Positions 45,503-55,622 of a stretch of DNA of 64,000 nucleotides are shown one piece after another; position 1 is the stretch's first letter, and each line of letters opens with the position of its first letter. Under the pieces are notes generated by a model. The model saw only the letters and a program-made list of their open reading frames with translations. It was not told the DNA's origin and did no database searches. Source of the stretch: Medicago truncatula. Its lineage: Eukaryota > Streptophyta > Magnoliopsida > Fabales > Fabaceae. Position numbers and translations under genes: made by a program. The stretch is taken from positions 42,865,832-42,929,831 of the forward strand of contig NC_053046.1 in the NCBI RefSeq assembly GCF_003473485.1. The letters run 5' to 3'.

Positions 45503-48500
45503 ATGGCAGCGAAATTTGAGATAGAGAAGTTCAACGGGAGAAATTTTTCCCTATGGAAATTGAAGATAAGGGCAATTTTAAGAAAAGATAATTGTCTAGA
45601 CGCAATAGATGGCAGACCTGCAGATATCACTGATGAAAAGTGGAAAGAGATGGATGATAATGCCGTTGCCAATTTGCACCTAGCAATGGCGGACTCGGTA
45701 TTGTCAAGTATTGCTGAAAAGAAGACAGCAAAGGAGATCTGGGATACACTAATAAAATTGTACGAGGTCAAATCACTCCACAACAGAATATTCTTAAAGA
45801 GAAGGCTCTACACTCTTCGAATGGGTGAATCCACATCCGTAACGGATCACATCAACACCCTGAATACGCTATTTTCTCAACTCACGGCTTCTGATTTCAA
45901 AATAGCGGAAAATGAGCGTGCTGAACTTCTACTTCAGAGTTTACCAGATTCGTATGATCAACTCATCATCAACATTACAAATAATAACATAACTGATACT
46001 CTTCACTTTGATGATGTCGCCGGTGCAATCCTTGAAGAAGAATCCAGGCGCAAGAATAAGGAAGAAAGGTCAGAGAGTTCAAAGCAAGCAGAGGCTTTGA
46101 CGATGACGAGAGGCAGATCAACGGAACGTGGCCCCAGTGGGAGTCAAAATCATGGTAGGTCAAAATCTCGAAGAAAGAAGAATATTAAATGCTACGGTTG
46201 TGGCATGAAAGGGCACGTAAAGAAGGAGTGTTGGAATATCAAGAAGAATGGAGAGAAGAATTCTGAAGCTTCAACATCTCAAGGATGTGTTGCAAGTACC
46301 TCAGATGACGGGGAAATCCTGTATAGCGAGGCAGCAACCAGTTCTAAAGGCGAAAGACGACTCAACGATGTCTGGATAATGGATTCAGGTGCAACATGGC
46401 ACATGACTCCACACCGAGATTGGTTTTTCTCTTATGAGCCTATCTCAGAAGGATCTGTGTACATGGGAAATGATCATGCCTTAGAAATTGCTGGAGTCGG
46501 TACTATCAGATTAAAGATGCATGATGGTACTGTTAGAAAAATACAAGGAGTGCGTCATGTAAAGGGGTTGAAGAAGAATTTATTGTCTGTTGGACAATTG
46601 GATGATCTCGGGTGTAAGATCCACACTGAAAGTGGAATCTTGAAAGTAGTGAAAGGCAATCTTGTGGTGATGAAAGCAGAAAAGATCACAAGTAATCTAT
46701 ACATGCTTCTGGGAGATACGTTGCAAGAGGCCGATGCATCAGTTGCAGCATCAAGCCAAGAAGAAACAACGATGATGTGGCATCAAAGACTAGGCCATAT
46801 GTCAGAACGTGGCTTGAAAGTCCTTGCGGAACGCAATCTCCTTCACGGGCTCAAGGCAGTAAATTTACCATTTTGTGAGCACTGTGTGATAAGCAAGCAA
46901 CATAGATTGAAGTTTGCTAGAGTAACTACTAGAAGCAAACACATACTAGACTTGATACATTCTGATGTGTGGGAGTCACCAGAAATATCTCTAGGAGGAG
47001 CAAGATATTTTGTGTCATTCATTGATGACTATTCCAGAAGATTATGGGTGTACCCAATCAAGAAGAAGTCGGATGTGTTTCCAGTATTCAAGGCATTCAA
47101 AGCACAAATAGAGCTTGAAACTAGGAAGAAAATTAAGTGCTTGAGGACAGATAATGGAGGAGAATATATAGATGGCGAGTTTCTAGCATTTTGTAAACAA
47201 GAGGGTATTGTAAGGCAATTCACGGTTGCACATACACCTCAGCAGAATGGTGTGGCAGAGCGGATGAATAGAACTCTCCTAGAAAGAACAAGAGCTATGC
47301 TGAAAACAGCGGGAATGGCCAAGTCGTTCTGGGCAGAAGCAGTGAAAACCGCCTGTTATGTAATAAATCGCTCACCATCAACGGCGATTGATTTGAAGAC
47401 ACCAATGGAGATGTGGAAAGGAAAGCCAGTAGATTATTCTTCTCTGCATGTTTTTGGTTGTCCTGTGTACGTGATGTACAACTCCCAAGAAAGAACGAAG
47501 TTGGACCCAAAGTCCAGGAAATGTATCTTCTTGGGTTATGCTGACAATGTTAAGGGGTATCGCCTGTGGGATCCCACTGCCCGCAAGGTTGTTGTTAGCA
47601 GGGATGTAGTCTTTGCAGAAAATGAACTGCAAAGTGAGCAGAAAAATGACAGCACTTCTAAAGAGACTGCTATAGTGCAGATGGAAGAAAAATCCAAAGA
47701 AAGTGATTCTTCTGAAGCTGAATCGGTGCACGAAGAACAAGAACCAGATGATGTCAATGATGGTGTTCGTCGATCAACGCGTCAGACGCAGAAACCGTCT
47801 TGGCAATCAGACTATGTTATGACAAGCCATGATGCATATTGTCTTATAACTGAAGAAGGTGAACCGTCAACTTTTCATGAGGCGTTGAATGGTTCGGATG
47901 CTTCTCAATGGATGACAGCAATGCATGAAGAAATGGAGGCCTTACATAGGAACAAGACATGGGAGCTTGTTGAACTTCCAAAGGGTCGGAAAGCCATTGG
48001 AAACAAATGGGTATACAAGATCAAACGTGATGGCAATGATCAAGTGGAACGGTATCGTGCAAGACTGGTTGTAAAAGGATATGCTCAGAAAGAAGGTATT
48101 GACTTCAATGAGATATTTTCTCCGGTTGTCAGACTTACTACTATCAGAGTAGTGTTGGCGATGTGTGCTGCGTTGGATTTACATCTTGAACAGCTAGATG
48201 TAAAGACTGCTTTTCTTCATGGAGAACTTGAAGAAGAAATTTATATGCTCCAACCGGAAGGATTTAAGGAACAAGGAAAAGAAAACTTGGTTTGCAGGTT
48301 GACCAAATCTCTGTACGGTCTAAAGCAGGCGCCCAGATGTTGGTACAAGAGATTTGATTCTTTCATAATTAGCCTCGATTACAGCAGACTTAGTTCAGAC
48401 CATTGTACGTACTACAAAAGGTTTGATGGTAATGATTTTATCATTTTGCTGTTGTATGTGGATGACATGTTGGTGGTAGGCCCCAACAAAGATCGAGTCC

Positions 48501-49420
48501 AGGAATTGAAGGCACAGTTGGCTAGGGAGTTCGATATGAAAGACTTGGGACCAGCAAACAAGATTTTAGGGATGCAAATTCACCGAGACAGAAAAGACAT
48601 GAAGATTTGGCTTTCTCAAAAGAATTATCTAAGGAAAGTCTTGCGCCGCTTCAACATGCAAGACTGTAAGCCAATCTCTACCCCACTTCCTGTGAATTTT
48701 AAATTATCCTCAGGTATGAGTCCTAGCAATGAAGCGGAGAGGATGGAAATGTCTCGAGTACCGTATGCATCGGCGGTGGGAAGCCTTATGTATGCCATGA
48801 TATGTACAAGACCAGACATTGCACAAGCAGTGGGAGTGGTTAGTCGGTTTATGGCGGATCCGGGTAAAGAGCATTGGAATGCTGTTAAGAGAATCATGAG
48901 GTACATTAAAGGAACCTCAGGTGTTGCGGTATGTTTCGGAGGATCAGAGTTAACTGTCAGGGGTTATGTTGATTCAGATTTTGCAGGTGATCATGATAAA
49001 AGAAAATCTACTACTGGTTATGTGTTCACGCTTGCAGGAGGAGCAGTAAGTTGGTTGTCCAAGTTACAAACGGTTGTAGCTCTGTCAACGACAGAAGCGG
49101 AGTACATGGCAGCTACTCAAGCATGCAAGGAAGCTATTTGGATGCAAAGGTTAATGGAGGAACTCGGGCACAAGCAGGAACAAATTACTGTGTATTGTGA
49201 CAGTCAGAGTGCCTTGCATATTGCAAGGAATCCAGCTTTTCATTCAAGGACGAAACACATAGGCGTTCAATATCATTTTGTTCGCGAAGTAGTAGAGGAG
49301 GGAAGTGTGGACATGCAGAAGATTCACACCAATGATAATCTAGCAGATGTAATGACAAAGCCGATCAACGCTGATAAGTTTGTATGGTGTCGATCCTCGT
49401 ATGGCCTATTGGAAACGTAG
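45503..49420 (+). CDS. Copia Gag-Pol polyprotein (1305 residues)
   Basis: The ATG in ACCATGGCAGC begins MAAKFEIEKFNGRNFSLWK, a UBN2-type Gag start. Domains in order are a CCHC knuckle CYGCGMKGHVKKECW near residue 230 and a protease with MDSGATWHM near 294. The integrase has an HHCC finger (HQRLGHMSERG ... CEHCVISKQH) and a DDE core (LIHSDVW, CLRTDNGGEY, PQQNGVAERMNRTL). The reverse transcriptase has WVYKIKRDGN, LDVKTAFLHGELEEEIYM and YVDDMLVVG near 985. RNase H has GYVDSDFAGDHDKRKSTTGY, STTEAEYMA and YCDSQSAL, with a final block TKHIGVQYHFVRE. All catalytic residues are present and no stop or frameshift is seen. The integrase-before-RT order defines Ty1/copia. Confidence 0.95.
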   Translation: MAAKFEIEKFNGRNFSLWKLKIRAILRKDNCLDAIDGRPADITDEKWKEMDDNAVANLHLAMADSVLSSIAEKKTAKEIWDTLIKLYEVKSLHNRIFLKRRLYTLRMGESTSVTDHINTLNTLFSQLTASDFKIAENERAELLLQSLPDSYDQLIINITNNNITDTLHFDDVAGAILEEESRRKNKEERSESSKQAEALTMTRGRSTERGPSGSQNHGRSKSRRKKNIKCYGCGMKGHVKKECWNIKKNGEKNSEASTSQGCVASTSDDGEILYSEAATSSKGERRLNDVWIMDSGATWHMTPHRDWFFSYEPISEGSVYMGNDHALEIAGVGTIRLKMHDGTVRKIQGVRHVKGLKKNLLSVGQLDDLGCKIHTESGILKVVKGNLVVMKAEKITSNLYMLLGDTLQEADASVAASSQEETTMMWHQRLGHMSERGLKVLAERNLLHGLKAVNLPFCEHCVISKQHRLKFARVTTRSKHILDLIHSDVWESPEISLGGARYFVSFIDDYSRRLWVYPIKKKSDVFPVFKAFKAQIELETRKKIKCLRTDNGGEYIDGEFLAFCKQEGIVRQFTVAHTPQQNGVAERMNRTLLERTRAMLKTAGMAKSFWAEAVKTACYVINRSPSTAIDLKTPMEMWKGKPVDYSSLHVFGCPVYVMYNSQERTKLDPKSRKCIFLGYADNVKGYRLWDPTARKVVVSRDVVFAENELQSEQKNDSTSKETAIVQMEEKSKESDSSEAESVHEEQEPDDVNDGVRRSTRQTQKPSWQSDYVMTSHDAYCLITEEGEPSTFHEALNGSDASQWMTAMHEEMEALHRNKTWELVELPKGRKAIGNKWVYKIKRDGNDQVERYRARLVVKGYAQKEGIDFNEIFSPVVRLTTIRVVLAMCAALDLHLEQLDVKTAFLHGELEEEIYMLQPEGFKEQGKENLVCRLTKSLYGLKQAPRCWYKRFDSFIISLDYSRLSSDHCTYYKRFDGNDFIILLLYVDDMLVVGPNKDRVQELKAQLAREFDMKDLGPANKILGMQIHRDRKDMKIWLSQKNYLRKVLRRFNMQDCKPISTPLPVNFKLSSGMSPSNEAERMEMSRVPYASAVGSLMYAMICTRPDIAQAVGVVSRFMADPGKEHWNAVKRIMRYIKGTSGVAVCFGGSELTVRGYVDSDFAGDHDKRKSTTGYVFTLAGGAVSWLSKLQTVVALSTTEAEYMAATQACKEAIWMQRLMEELGHKQEQITVYCDSQSALHIARNPAFHSRTKHIGVQYHFVREVVEEGSVDMQKIHTNDNLADVMTKPINADKFVWCRSSYGLLET

Positions 49421-49472
49421 CAACTGGAGTTGGCAAGGTAGAGAGATTTTGGAAGCTCACAAAAGTGACTTT

Positions 49473-49483
49473 AAGTGGGAGAT
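49473..49483 (+). promoter_or_regulatory. Polypurine tract of the copia element
   Basis: AAGTGGGAGAT directly precedes the 3' LTR start TGTGAAC; this is the typical plus-strand primer of plant copia elements. Confidence 0.85.
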
Positions 49484-50057
49484 TGTGAACATGTGTGAAC
49501 ACATAAGCCATAAAGTCACCTTTTGTTGATATGTTTTCACATGGCAGTAATACATGTTTGACAAAAGGGTTTTGCAATTTACCATTCAGATTTTCGGTGC
49601 CAACATTGTCAACATAAATTGGTTGGCAGTTTGGCTATTATCTATGGTAATAAATGAAAATGGTTGAGGCATGGCTTTTACGGTCCTATAAATAGCATGT
49701 CCCTTGCACCATTCTACTCATCCCAAATCAGTAACAACACAAGAACAAGTAAAGCTTGTTTAGATAGTGAGAGAAAAAATATAGAGAGGAAAAATAGTTT
49801 CTCCTGTGAGGTTTCTCCTAGTTTGTGTTAGTTAGTATTCTCCTATTTATAAGAGAGAGTGGTATTTGTACTCTCCTTGTAGTTAGAGAGAGGTCCTGTA
49901 ATTTCTTCCACTTAGTGAAAGTTCTCTACTCTTGCCCCGTGGTTTTTTCCCCTTATTTGTTGAGGGGTTTCCACGTAAAATATTGTGTGTTCAGTTCCTC
50001 TTTTCTCGTCTCTTATTTTAGCTGCGTGATAATATTTTGTTACTCTGGTACCTAACA
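49484..50057 (+). repeat. 3' LTR of the copia element
   Basis: 574 bp, starting TGTGAACATG and ending CCTAACA, same length and sequence as the 5' LTR. Followed by the second CCAAG of the target duplication. Confidence 0.95.
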
Positions 50058-50146
50058 CCAAGTTCATACGTCACTTTGAAAGAAAAGAGATTTAGCGGAA
50101 AATAGTGGGAATAACTGAGGTAGCTAGAGAACAACCACAAGAAATG

Positions 50147-50166
50147 TTTTTTTTTTTTTTTTTGAG
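50147..50166 (-). mobile_element. Minimal retroposon scar (T17GAG)
   Basis: A run of 17 T plus GAG is flanked by perfect 13-bp copies of ACCACAAGAAATG (50134-50146 and 50167-50179). The matching place in the left duplicate (near 35712) has only one copy, of similar sequence. This looks like an extreme 5'-truncated poly(A) retroposon on the minus strand, inserted after the segmental duplication. Confidence 0.65.
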
Positions 50167-50299
50167 ACCACAAGAAATGTATTGTGTTGTATTTGTTTAC
50201 GTAACATACAACAAATATATATAAAAGGACTTGTGATTGAGTTAGTGTCTCAATGCCTTGAACAAAAGGTATATAAACATAAAATAAATATTGCATTTA

Positions 50300-51376
50300 T
50301 GTCTTACACGGCAAAAAAATATATAAAAAAATTAACTTTTCACATCCACAAACCATACCCCCCTTGTATGTATACCCACCGAATATCAAAGAAATGAGAT
50401 GAGGATATTTACCCTAATGATAAATATGATTCAATTTTTATAAAAGGAGATGTAGATCATATTTTAAATAAAATGAGATAAAGATATTTGATGTTTTTGC
50501 GATCAAAAGAATAACAGATTATAAAAATAAAGATGAAGTAAATATGATTTTTCTTTGATATGGATAAACCATCCTTATTCATCAAAGGATAATGTAGAAA
50601 AAAACATAAATAAAAGTTAACTATTTGTAATAAACTGTGTATACCTCTCCTTTGAAAATGAAATTAATTTTTCTGTTGTTGATGTTCAAATAATACAATT
50701 TATTAAAAATATGTTTTTATCTCTTTTTTTTATTTGGAATATATATTTATCTCTATCTCTCCTTTATATTTATTGTAATATGTATTTCATAAGTGAAACG
50801 ATATTTGAACATTTATTTACTGACAACTTTTGTGACAATTTTTTCTCTCATACTTATAATATTTTTTACTTTATTTCTCTATTATTTTGGTTTCCGTGTA
50901 AATACCTATTTTTTCTTTGTAAATTATGATTATCACATAAATTGTCAATCAAATTGGTTGTTCAGATAACACTCATTATTTCATAAATACATAAAATCAA
51001 AGGACAAATGTATTTGTTATCAAAATCTTGATGTAAAAATATTGTTTTTCATTTCTAATTTTGCTGTCTCCTCTTTGTCTTATTTTTTATCCACGCCCTG
51101 TTCCTGTTGCAACCAAATCAACTTTAATGCAATTATTCCATGATTTTAATCAAGATTGATTTCTTGAATTTGGTAATAAGTTGTGGAACATAGCATATCA
51201 AAAGATGGAGAAAGTCTTGCTTGAATACAAGTTTTTGGACACATCACTTAGACGTGCGCACATAAAAATATATTTTATTTAAGAAATAAATGTTATTTAA
51301 TTATTTTCTCTCTCTACTTTTTTTCAATTATGTATTTGTGCATAAATTTAATGTTCAAATACTTGTGTCTAAGTAA
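50300..51376. other. Upstream remainder of right duplicate and dispersed repeat
   Basis: AT-rich. The stretch 50790-50985 interrupts the match to the left copy and resembles 26020-26130. The sequence AACCAAATCAACTTTAATG near 51110 rejoins the left copy at about 36405. No gene. Confidence 0.45.
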
Positions 51377-51520
51377 GACCATCCACAATGCAGCACCCCA
51401 TTTAGATGTTTAGATGGGTCCCGACTGTACAAGACATTCGTTTTATAATTAATATGTAATAAGCACCCAATCTCTCCAACCCAGCACCTCAAAATAATTA
51501 TTAATTGGGTCCCAGCAATA

Positions 51521-52076
51521 AGTATATATCATTGCATTTTAACAATAATTTTTATACGCATTCATAATTATATAATTTTAAAATATTGAAATAATTTAAT
51601 TATACATTATTAAAAAAACGAACATTTTTATTTTATTTTTATTAATAATTCAAGAAAAAGTTACAACTTAAAAAAACAATATAACATGAATGATGAAAAT
51701 TTGCATATTCTAAATAACAACTAATCTTGTTGACTATCACTCCTAAAACGTTGCCAAATATGCTCAACAAGATCATGTTGAAGTTAAAGTTGAAGATGAG
51801 TATATATCATTACATTTTAACAATAATTTTTATACTCATTCATAATTATATAATTTTAAAATATTGAAATAATTTAATTATAGATTATTAAAAAAACGAA
51901 CATTTTTATTTTAATTTTATTAATAATTCAAGAAAAAGTTACAACTTAAAAAAACAATATAACATGAATGATGAAAATTTGCATATTCTAAATAACAACT
52001 AATCTTGTTGACTATCACTCCTAAAACGTTGTCAAATATGCTCAACAAGATCATGTTGAAGTTGAAGTTGAAGATG
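51521..52076. repeat. 278-bp tandem duplication inside the Harbinger element
   Basis: 51521-51798 and 51799-52076 are direct copies with about six differences by eye. The unit includes the C-terminal codons of the transposase (HDLVEHI on the minus strand) and the 3' noncoding part. Some difference has accumulated since, so the duplication is not brand new. Confidence 0.85.
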
Positions 52077-52346
52077 AGTTTGTCTATCTTGAATTTGTAC
52101 TCTCCTTTGTAGGTACGAGGCAAGATTTGGTTGAGGACCATTACGTATTTCACTCCTTGCAACATCATTGTTGGAATGATCATAATTAAAATTACCAACA
52201 TGTGTGTGTTGTTCGTCTTCTACAATCATATTATGCAATATGATACATGCATATAATATATGTTTAATTGTATTCATGTGCCAGTTACGTACCGGGCCAC
52301 GTATAATTGTGAATTGAGATTGAAGAACTCCAAATGCACGCTCCAC
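52032..52346 (-). pseudogene. Harbinger transposase (DDE_Tnp_4) C-terminal fragment
   Basis: Reads MERAFGVLQSQFTIIRGPVR then HMNTIKHILYACIILHNMIV and EDEQHTHVGN. This is the conserved end of plant PIF/Harbinger nucleases, including the ER-FG-L motif around the last catalytic acidic residue. The N-terminal two thirds, with the first two catalytic residues, is absent. Confidence 0.8.
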
Positions 52347-52692
52347 ATCCTTTCTTGCTGCTTCTTGATGTTGGGCAAATAATTTTCTTTTATCAACTAT
52401 TTATTTTTAGGGAATCAAATTCAACTATTATTTACAACTATTATATAATTATTTTTTAATATCAAAATAATACAATAATTAAATATATATATATAAAAAT
52501 AGAATTAACTGCACATGTGGGACCCATGAATAATAGGAGAGAGAGGGTGCATATACAAGCACCCACCTTCATAAGCATCATATTCATGGTGTCACAAAGG
52601 GGTACGTATTTATAATGGTGCTTAATAGGGGAAGGACTCTCCATTGTAGACGGTCTAAGTATTTTTTCATAAGACGATGTGTTTTGTTTATG

Positions 52693-53000
52693 TTATTATC
52701 TTATGGGATTTGAGATTGGCTTTTTGTGGTAACGAAGAATTAATGCTTTCAAAAACAAGAGATTTAATTTTTAAAAAGGCAGAGACATTGGTAAAAAAAA
52801 AAATTAAAATCGCACGGGAATCTCAAATTTTTGTCCCTTTGCTTTCATTATTATCTTATGGGATTTGAAATTGGCTTTTCGTGGTAATGATGCATTCGTG
52901 CTTTAAAAAATAAAAGATTTGAATTTTTAAAAAGGCAGAGAGATTGGTAAATTAATTTTTTTTTTTAAATCATATGAGTATCTCAAATCTTTGTCACTTT
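52693..53000. repeat. 155-bp tandem duplication at the right edge of the segmental copy
   Basis: TTATTATCTTATGGGATTTG starts at 52693 and again at 52848. Both continue through TTTTTAAAAAGGCAGAGA. The left copy has a single version near 36605. Confidence 0.7.
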
Positions 53001-53329
53001 GGATTTAGAAAGAGATTATGAGATCGATGTTAATTCTTAAATTTTATGATGTTTTAACATTTAGATGTACAATAGTCTTCGTAAAACTTTTGTAATGAGA
53101 GAGAGCGCAAGAATAATATGTTTTCTTATATGTCATAAGAGATGAATATAAATTGTGTTTGTGTGTGCACGCATGTGTATTTATATGTACGTGTGTTATA
53201 TTACATAGTTTTTTTTTTATTACTTTATAGCAAATTGACTATCAAGTCGATCAAATTATTGAGATTATAAGAGTCTAACTGAGAACTTTTATATTCGTGG
53301 AATGCTAATCCAGATTATAATTGTCATTC

Positions 53330-53980
53330 CCTGTGTGCCAACCGCTTTGTTCCGACAAGGGGTCATGCTTCAACGAGTCACTACCAAGGCTGCCTAGATA
53401 GACTGGCGATGAAGGATGTGATGTGGAGATCGTACGATGATCACCGGGACGTTATGCCTTTTCAGGATATTTGTTGGTACTCTGGTTGGATCATGGTCGA
53501 CACTACTACGAAGTTCCATCACTTGCCGGAGTGGGCGATGAGGTTGTACGGACGTGTGCATAACATTCTGAGGCTTCCAACAGACGTGGAACCTTTTGAG
53601 CTAGATGAGATAGCCCAGACTTACATAGATTTTATTATCCATGTTATTATGTTGGCTGATCTGTGGAGGACTACATGGAGATACATTTTTTTTGTTCTCT
53701 CGTGTCTCTCATTCGTTGATGAACCATCCAATTAAGGTTGTTGAGAAGCCACCTCCTATGCCTCCTAATATAGGAGCATTCCGGGCCACTCTAGATTATG
53801 CATAAGATTTACGGCATTATGGAGGAGGCGTTGTGTGAAGGCGAACCACATCCATACTACCACATCATGTTTAGAAGGATCCAGGAGGAGATGCATCCAT
53901 GGAACGAGCTAGAGATTTCCCGGAGGAGGATAAGGAGGGATAGGAGGAGGGAGAACCTGAGTCTGAAGGAGGGTGGATAA
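53330..53980 (+). pseudogene. Plant mobile domain (PMD) protein fragment
   Basis: Reading from about 53336: NRFVPTRGHASTSHYQGCLD, MKDVMWRSYDDHRDVMPFQ, CWYSGWIM, HLPEWAMRLYG and RVHNILRLP. This is the pattern of the aminotransferase-like plant mobile domain found in MULE- and retrotransposon-associated genes and the MAIN/MAIL family. The frame ends at 53735. The following sequence, to EEALCEGEPHPYYH near 53820, continues in other frames, so the gene is broken. The N-terminal part is missing. Confidence 0.65.
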
Positions 53981-55622
53981 TGGTTGATGGTTTTTTAGTG
54001 TTTTTTTATTGCATATTTTTAGTTTTTTTTATCACATTCACGTATTCGACATTTGTGTTATTTTGGAATTGATTTTGATTTTGTGTTATTTTGAAGAAAA
54101 AAAATATTTTGATTTTGATTCAATGAACAATTTGATTGAATGATTGAAATAATGAATGTTGTGAATGAATGTAGCAATAGTCGATGATTAATATTGTGAA
54201 GAATGCACGTTTAGGTGTTTAGGTACTTAAAAAAAACAGCAATTTTGTCAAGAATTCTTTTTATGTTATCAGAACTGAAACCAAGTTAACTCACGTTAGG
54301 ACGCTGGGTACGGAGCATGAGTTACATTGGGTTATTTTTTGAAGTTTGAGGTGGAATGAGCAAAATGGAAAGGAGAATAGCATTTTTAATTGTAAAACGT
54401 TGATGGGCTTTTATATCTTACCCACAGCCCAAAAGCCCCAAAAAAAAATAACACAACAGTGCTGTAAATTGTTTCCTTCATCAAAACGACGTCACTTCAA
54501 TCTATCCATAGGGGTTAGAAGGCTTTGAAACCCTTGCTCTCTCCTTTTCATTCCGTCACTCTTTCTCTCAGAATAGAAGCAATGAATCTGTCATTTCTAA
54601 AATCGTCATTTGTTTTCAAAATGCAACATTTAGAAGAGATGGGTTTGCAAAAATTGCTCATTTAGCTTCTTCAGTTAAATAATTTTATGCATTTCCCTTG
54701 AAATTTTGATAGGAAATTATTTTAAATTTATCTTCTTTCAGATCTTGTTGGAAGCAATGGTACCTGTATTTTTCAGTTAGCTGGTTTTCTATTGTGATTC
54801 TGTATTAACTTTTCTATATATATATATTGTCAAAGTAGTTACTATTGTGCATATATTTAATTCACTTAAACATATTTTTGGCCCCTAACTTTGAACTAGC
54901 TGTGATTTTGACCTTTTATTAAAAAAAGAAAATCACATCTTCCTGAAGTTTCCCAAAATCGCAATTAGTACAAACTTAGGATGTCAAAAGTGCATTTAAG
55001 TTTGATTTTTATCAATAAAAAAATTGTTATCTTTAACCATGTCACAAGGTGACAGGTTAAGAATATACATTCCTCAGAAGACATGCATTGATTCATAAAC
55101 GACTGATAATTTATTTCTTAAATTGTTTCATTTGAATGACAGTGAAATTTCTATGGAATTTTCAATCTTGAGTGTTCAATGTATGAATTTTCATTTTCAA
55201 TACCTACACAACAGGTTAAACACAATCAATCAGTTGCACAAAAAAAAGCTTAAAACATGTTACAGTCAAAAGCTACAAAGTGTTTGGATATGCGTCAATT
55301 GTGCAAATATGCACGTTCATAGCCTTTTCCACCGTGATAACAAGAAGCTACAAAGTGTAACTTCACTAAAAACGCACATTCGCAATGTGTAAACAAACAC
55401 AACATTAGTCTTTTGTAGTATCTAATAAAGGGTGCTGGCGTACCTTAAATTACATTACAGCAACACAAACTACACTATGATCACATTGCACATTTATTAC
55501 TGTTAGCAAAGCAGGAGAACCAAGATTCTCTCTTACATAACAAACAAGGACCCTCACATTTAAATAACTCAATTCTGAATTTCCAAACATAAAACTGCAA
55601 ACAATTTTTTCAAGCCTATACT
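53981..55622. other. Intergenic; possible old gene start at 54450-54700
   Basis: Around 54490-54640, GACGTCACTTCAATCTATCC, AAACCCTTGCTCTCTCC and ATGAATCTGTCATTTC look like the 5' region of a plant housekeeping gene, but the frame closes after about 25 codons. From 54860 a ubiquitous TTTTTGGCCCCTAACTTTG-type repeat follows. Nothing else recognised before the acetyltransferase 3' end. Confidence 0.35.

Larger units (their letters stand above)
44758..50057 (+). mobile_element. Complete Ty1/copia element (Tork/Tnt1-like)
   Basis: Two 574-bp LTRs, a primer binding site, one uninterrupted polyprotein frame, a polypurine tract and a 5-bp target duplication CCAAG (44753-44757 and 50058-50062) are all present. 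Total length is 5300 bp. The LTRs look identical throughout by eye. Everything needed for mobility appears intact, so insertion is recent. Similarity of the Gag N terminus and domain order to Tnt1 suggests the Tork lineage. Confidence 0.95.
42543..50067 (-). pseudogene. Right-copy coiled-coil/transposon-protein gene, broken by copia
   Basis: Exon 3 (43391-42543, 280 residues from MATQNEPKRKK) and exon 2 (43975-43779) are intact, with their splice sites and phases kept. Exon 1 (44756 down to about 44171) is nearly identical to the left copy over about 170 residues. However, the donor CATCAGGTATG is replaced by CATCAAATATA at the edge of a deletion in intron 1, and reading through gives a stop. 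The copia element then interrupts the third codon: the ATG lies at 50065-50067, the rest beyond 44757. The gene is therefore broken twice. Confidence 0.7.
51377..52655 (-). mobile_element. PIF/Harbinger-type element, defective
   Basis: Inverted ends GACCATCCACAATGCAG and, from the other strand, GACCGTCTACAATGGAG; TAA target duplication at 51374-51376 and 52656-52658. It is 1279 bp long and holds only the C-terminal part of a transposase plus an internal tandem duplication, so it depends on another source for movement. Confidence 0.8.
41985..52995. repeat. Segmental duplication, right copy (with later insertions)
   Basis: Colinear with 32045-36715. It is interrupted by the copia element (44758-50057), a T17 retroposon scar (50147-50166), a repeat insertion near 50790-50985 and a Harbinger element (51377-52655). 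It is deleted in the region matching intron 1 of the gene, about 34200-35040. A receptor-like pseudogene lies between the two copies. Confidence 0.8.
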
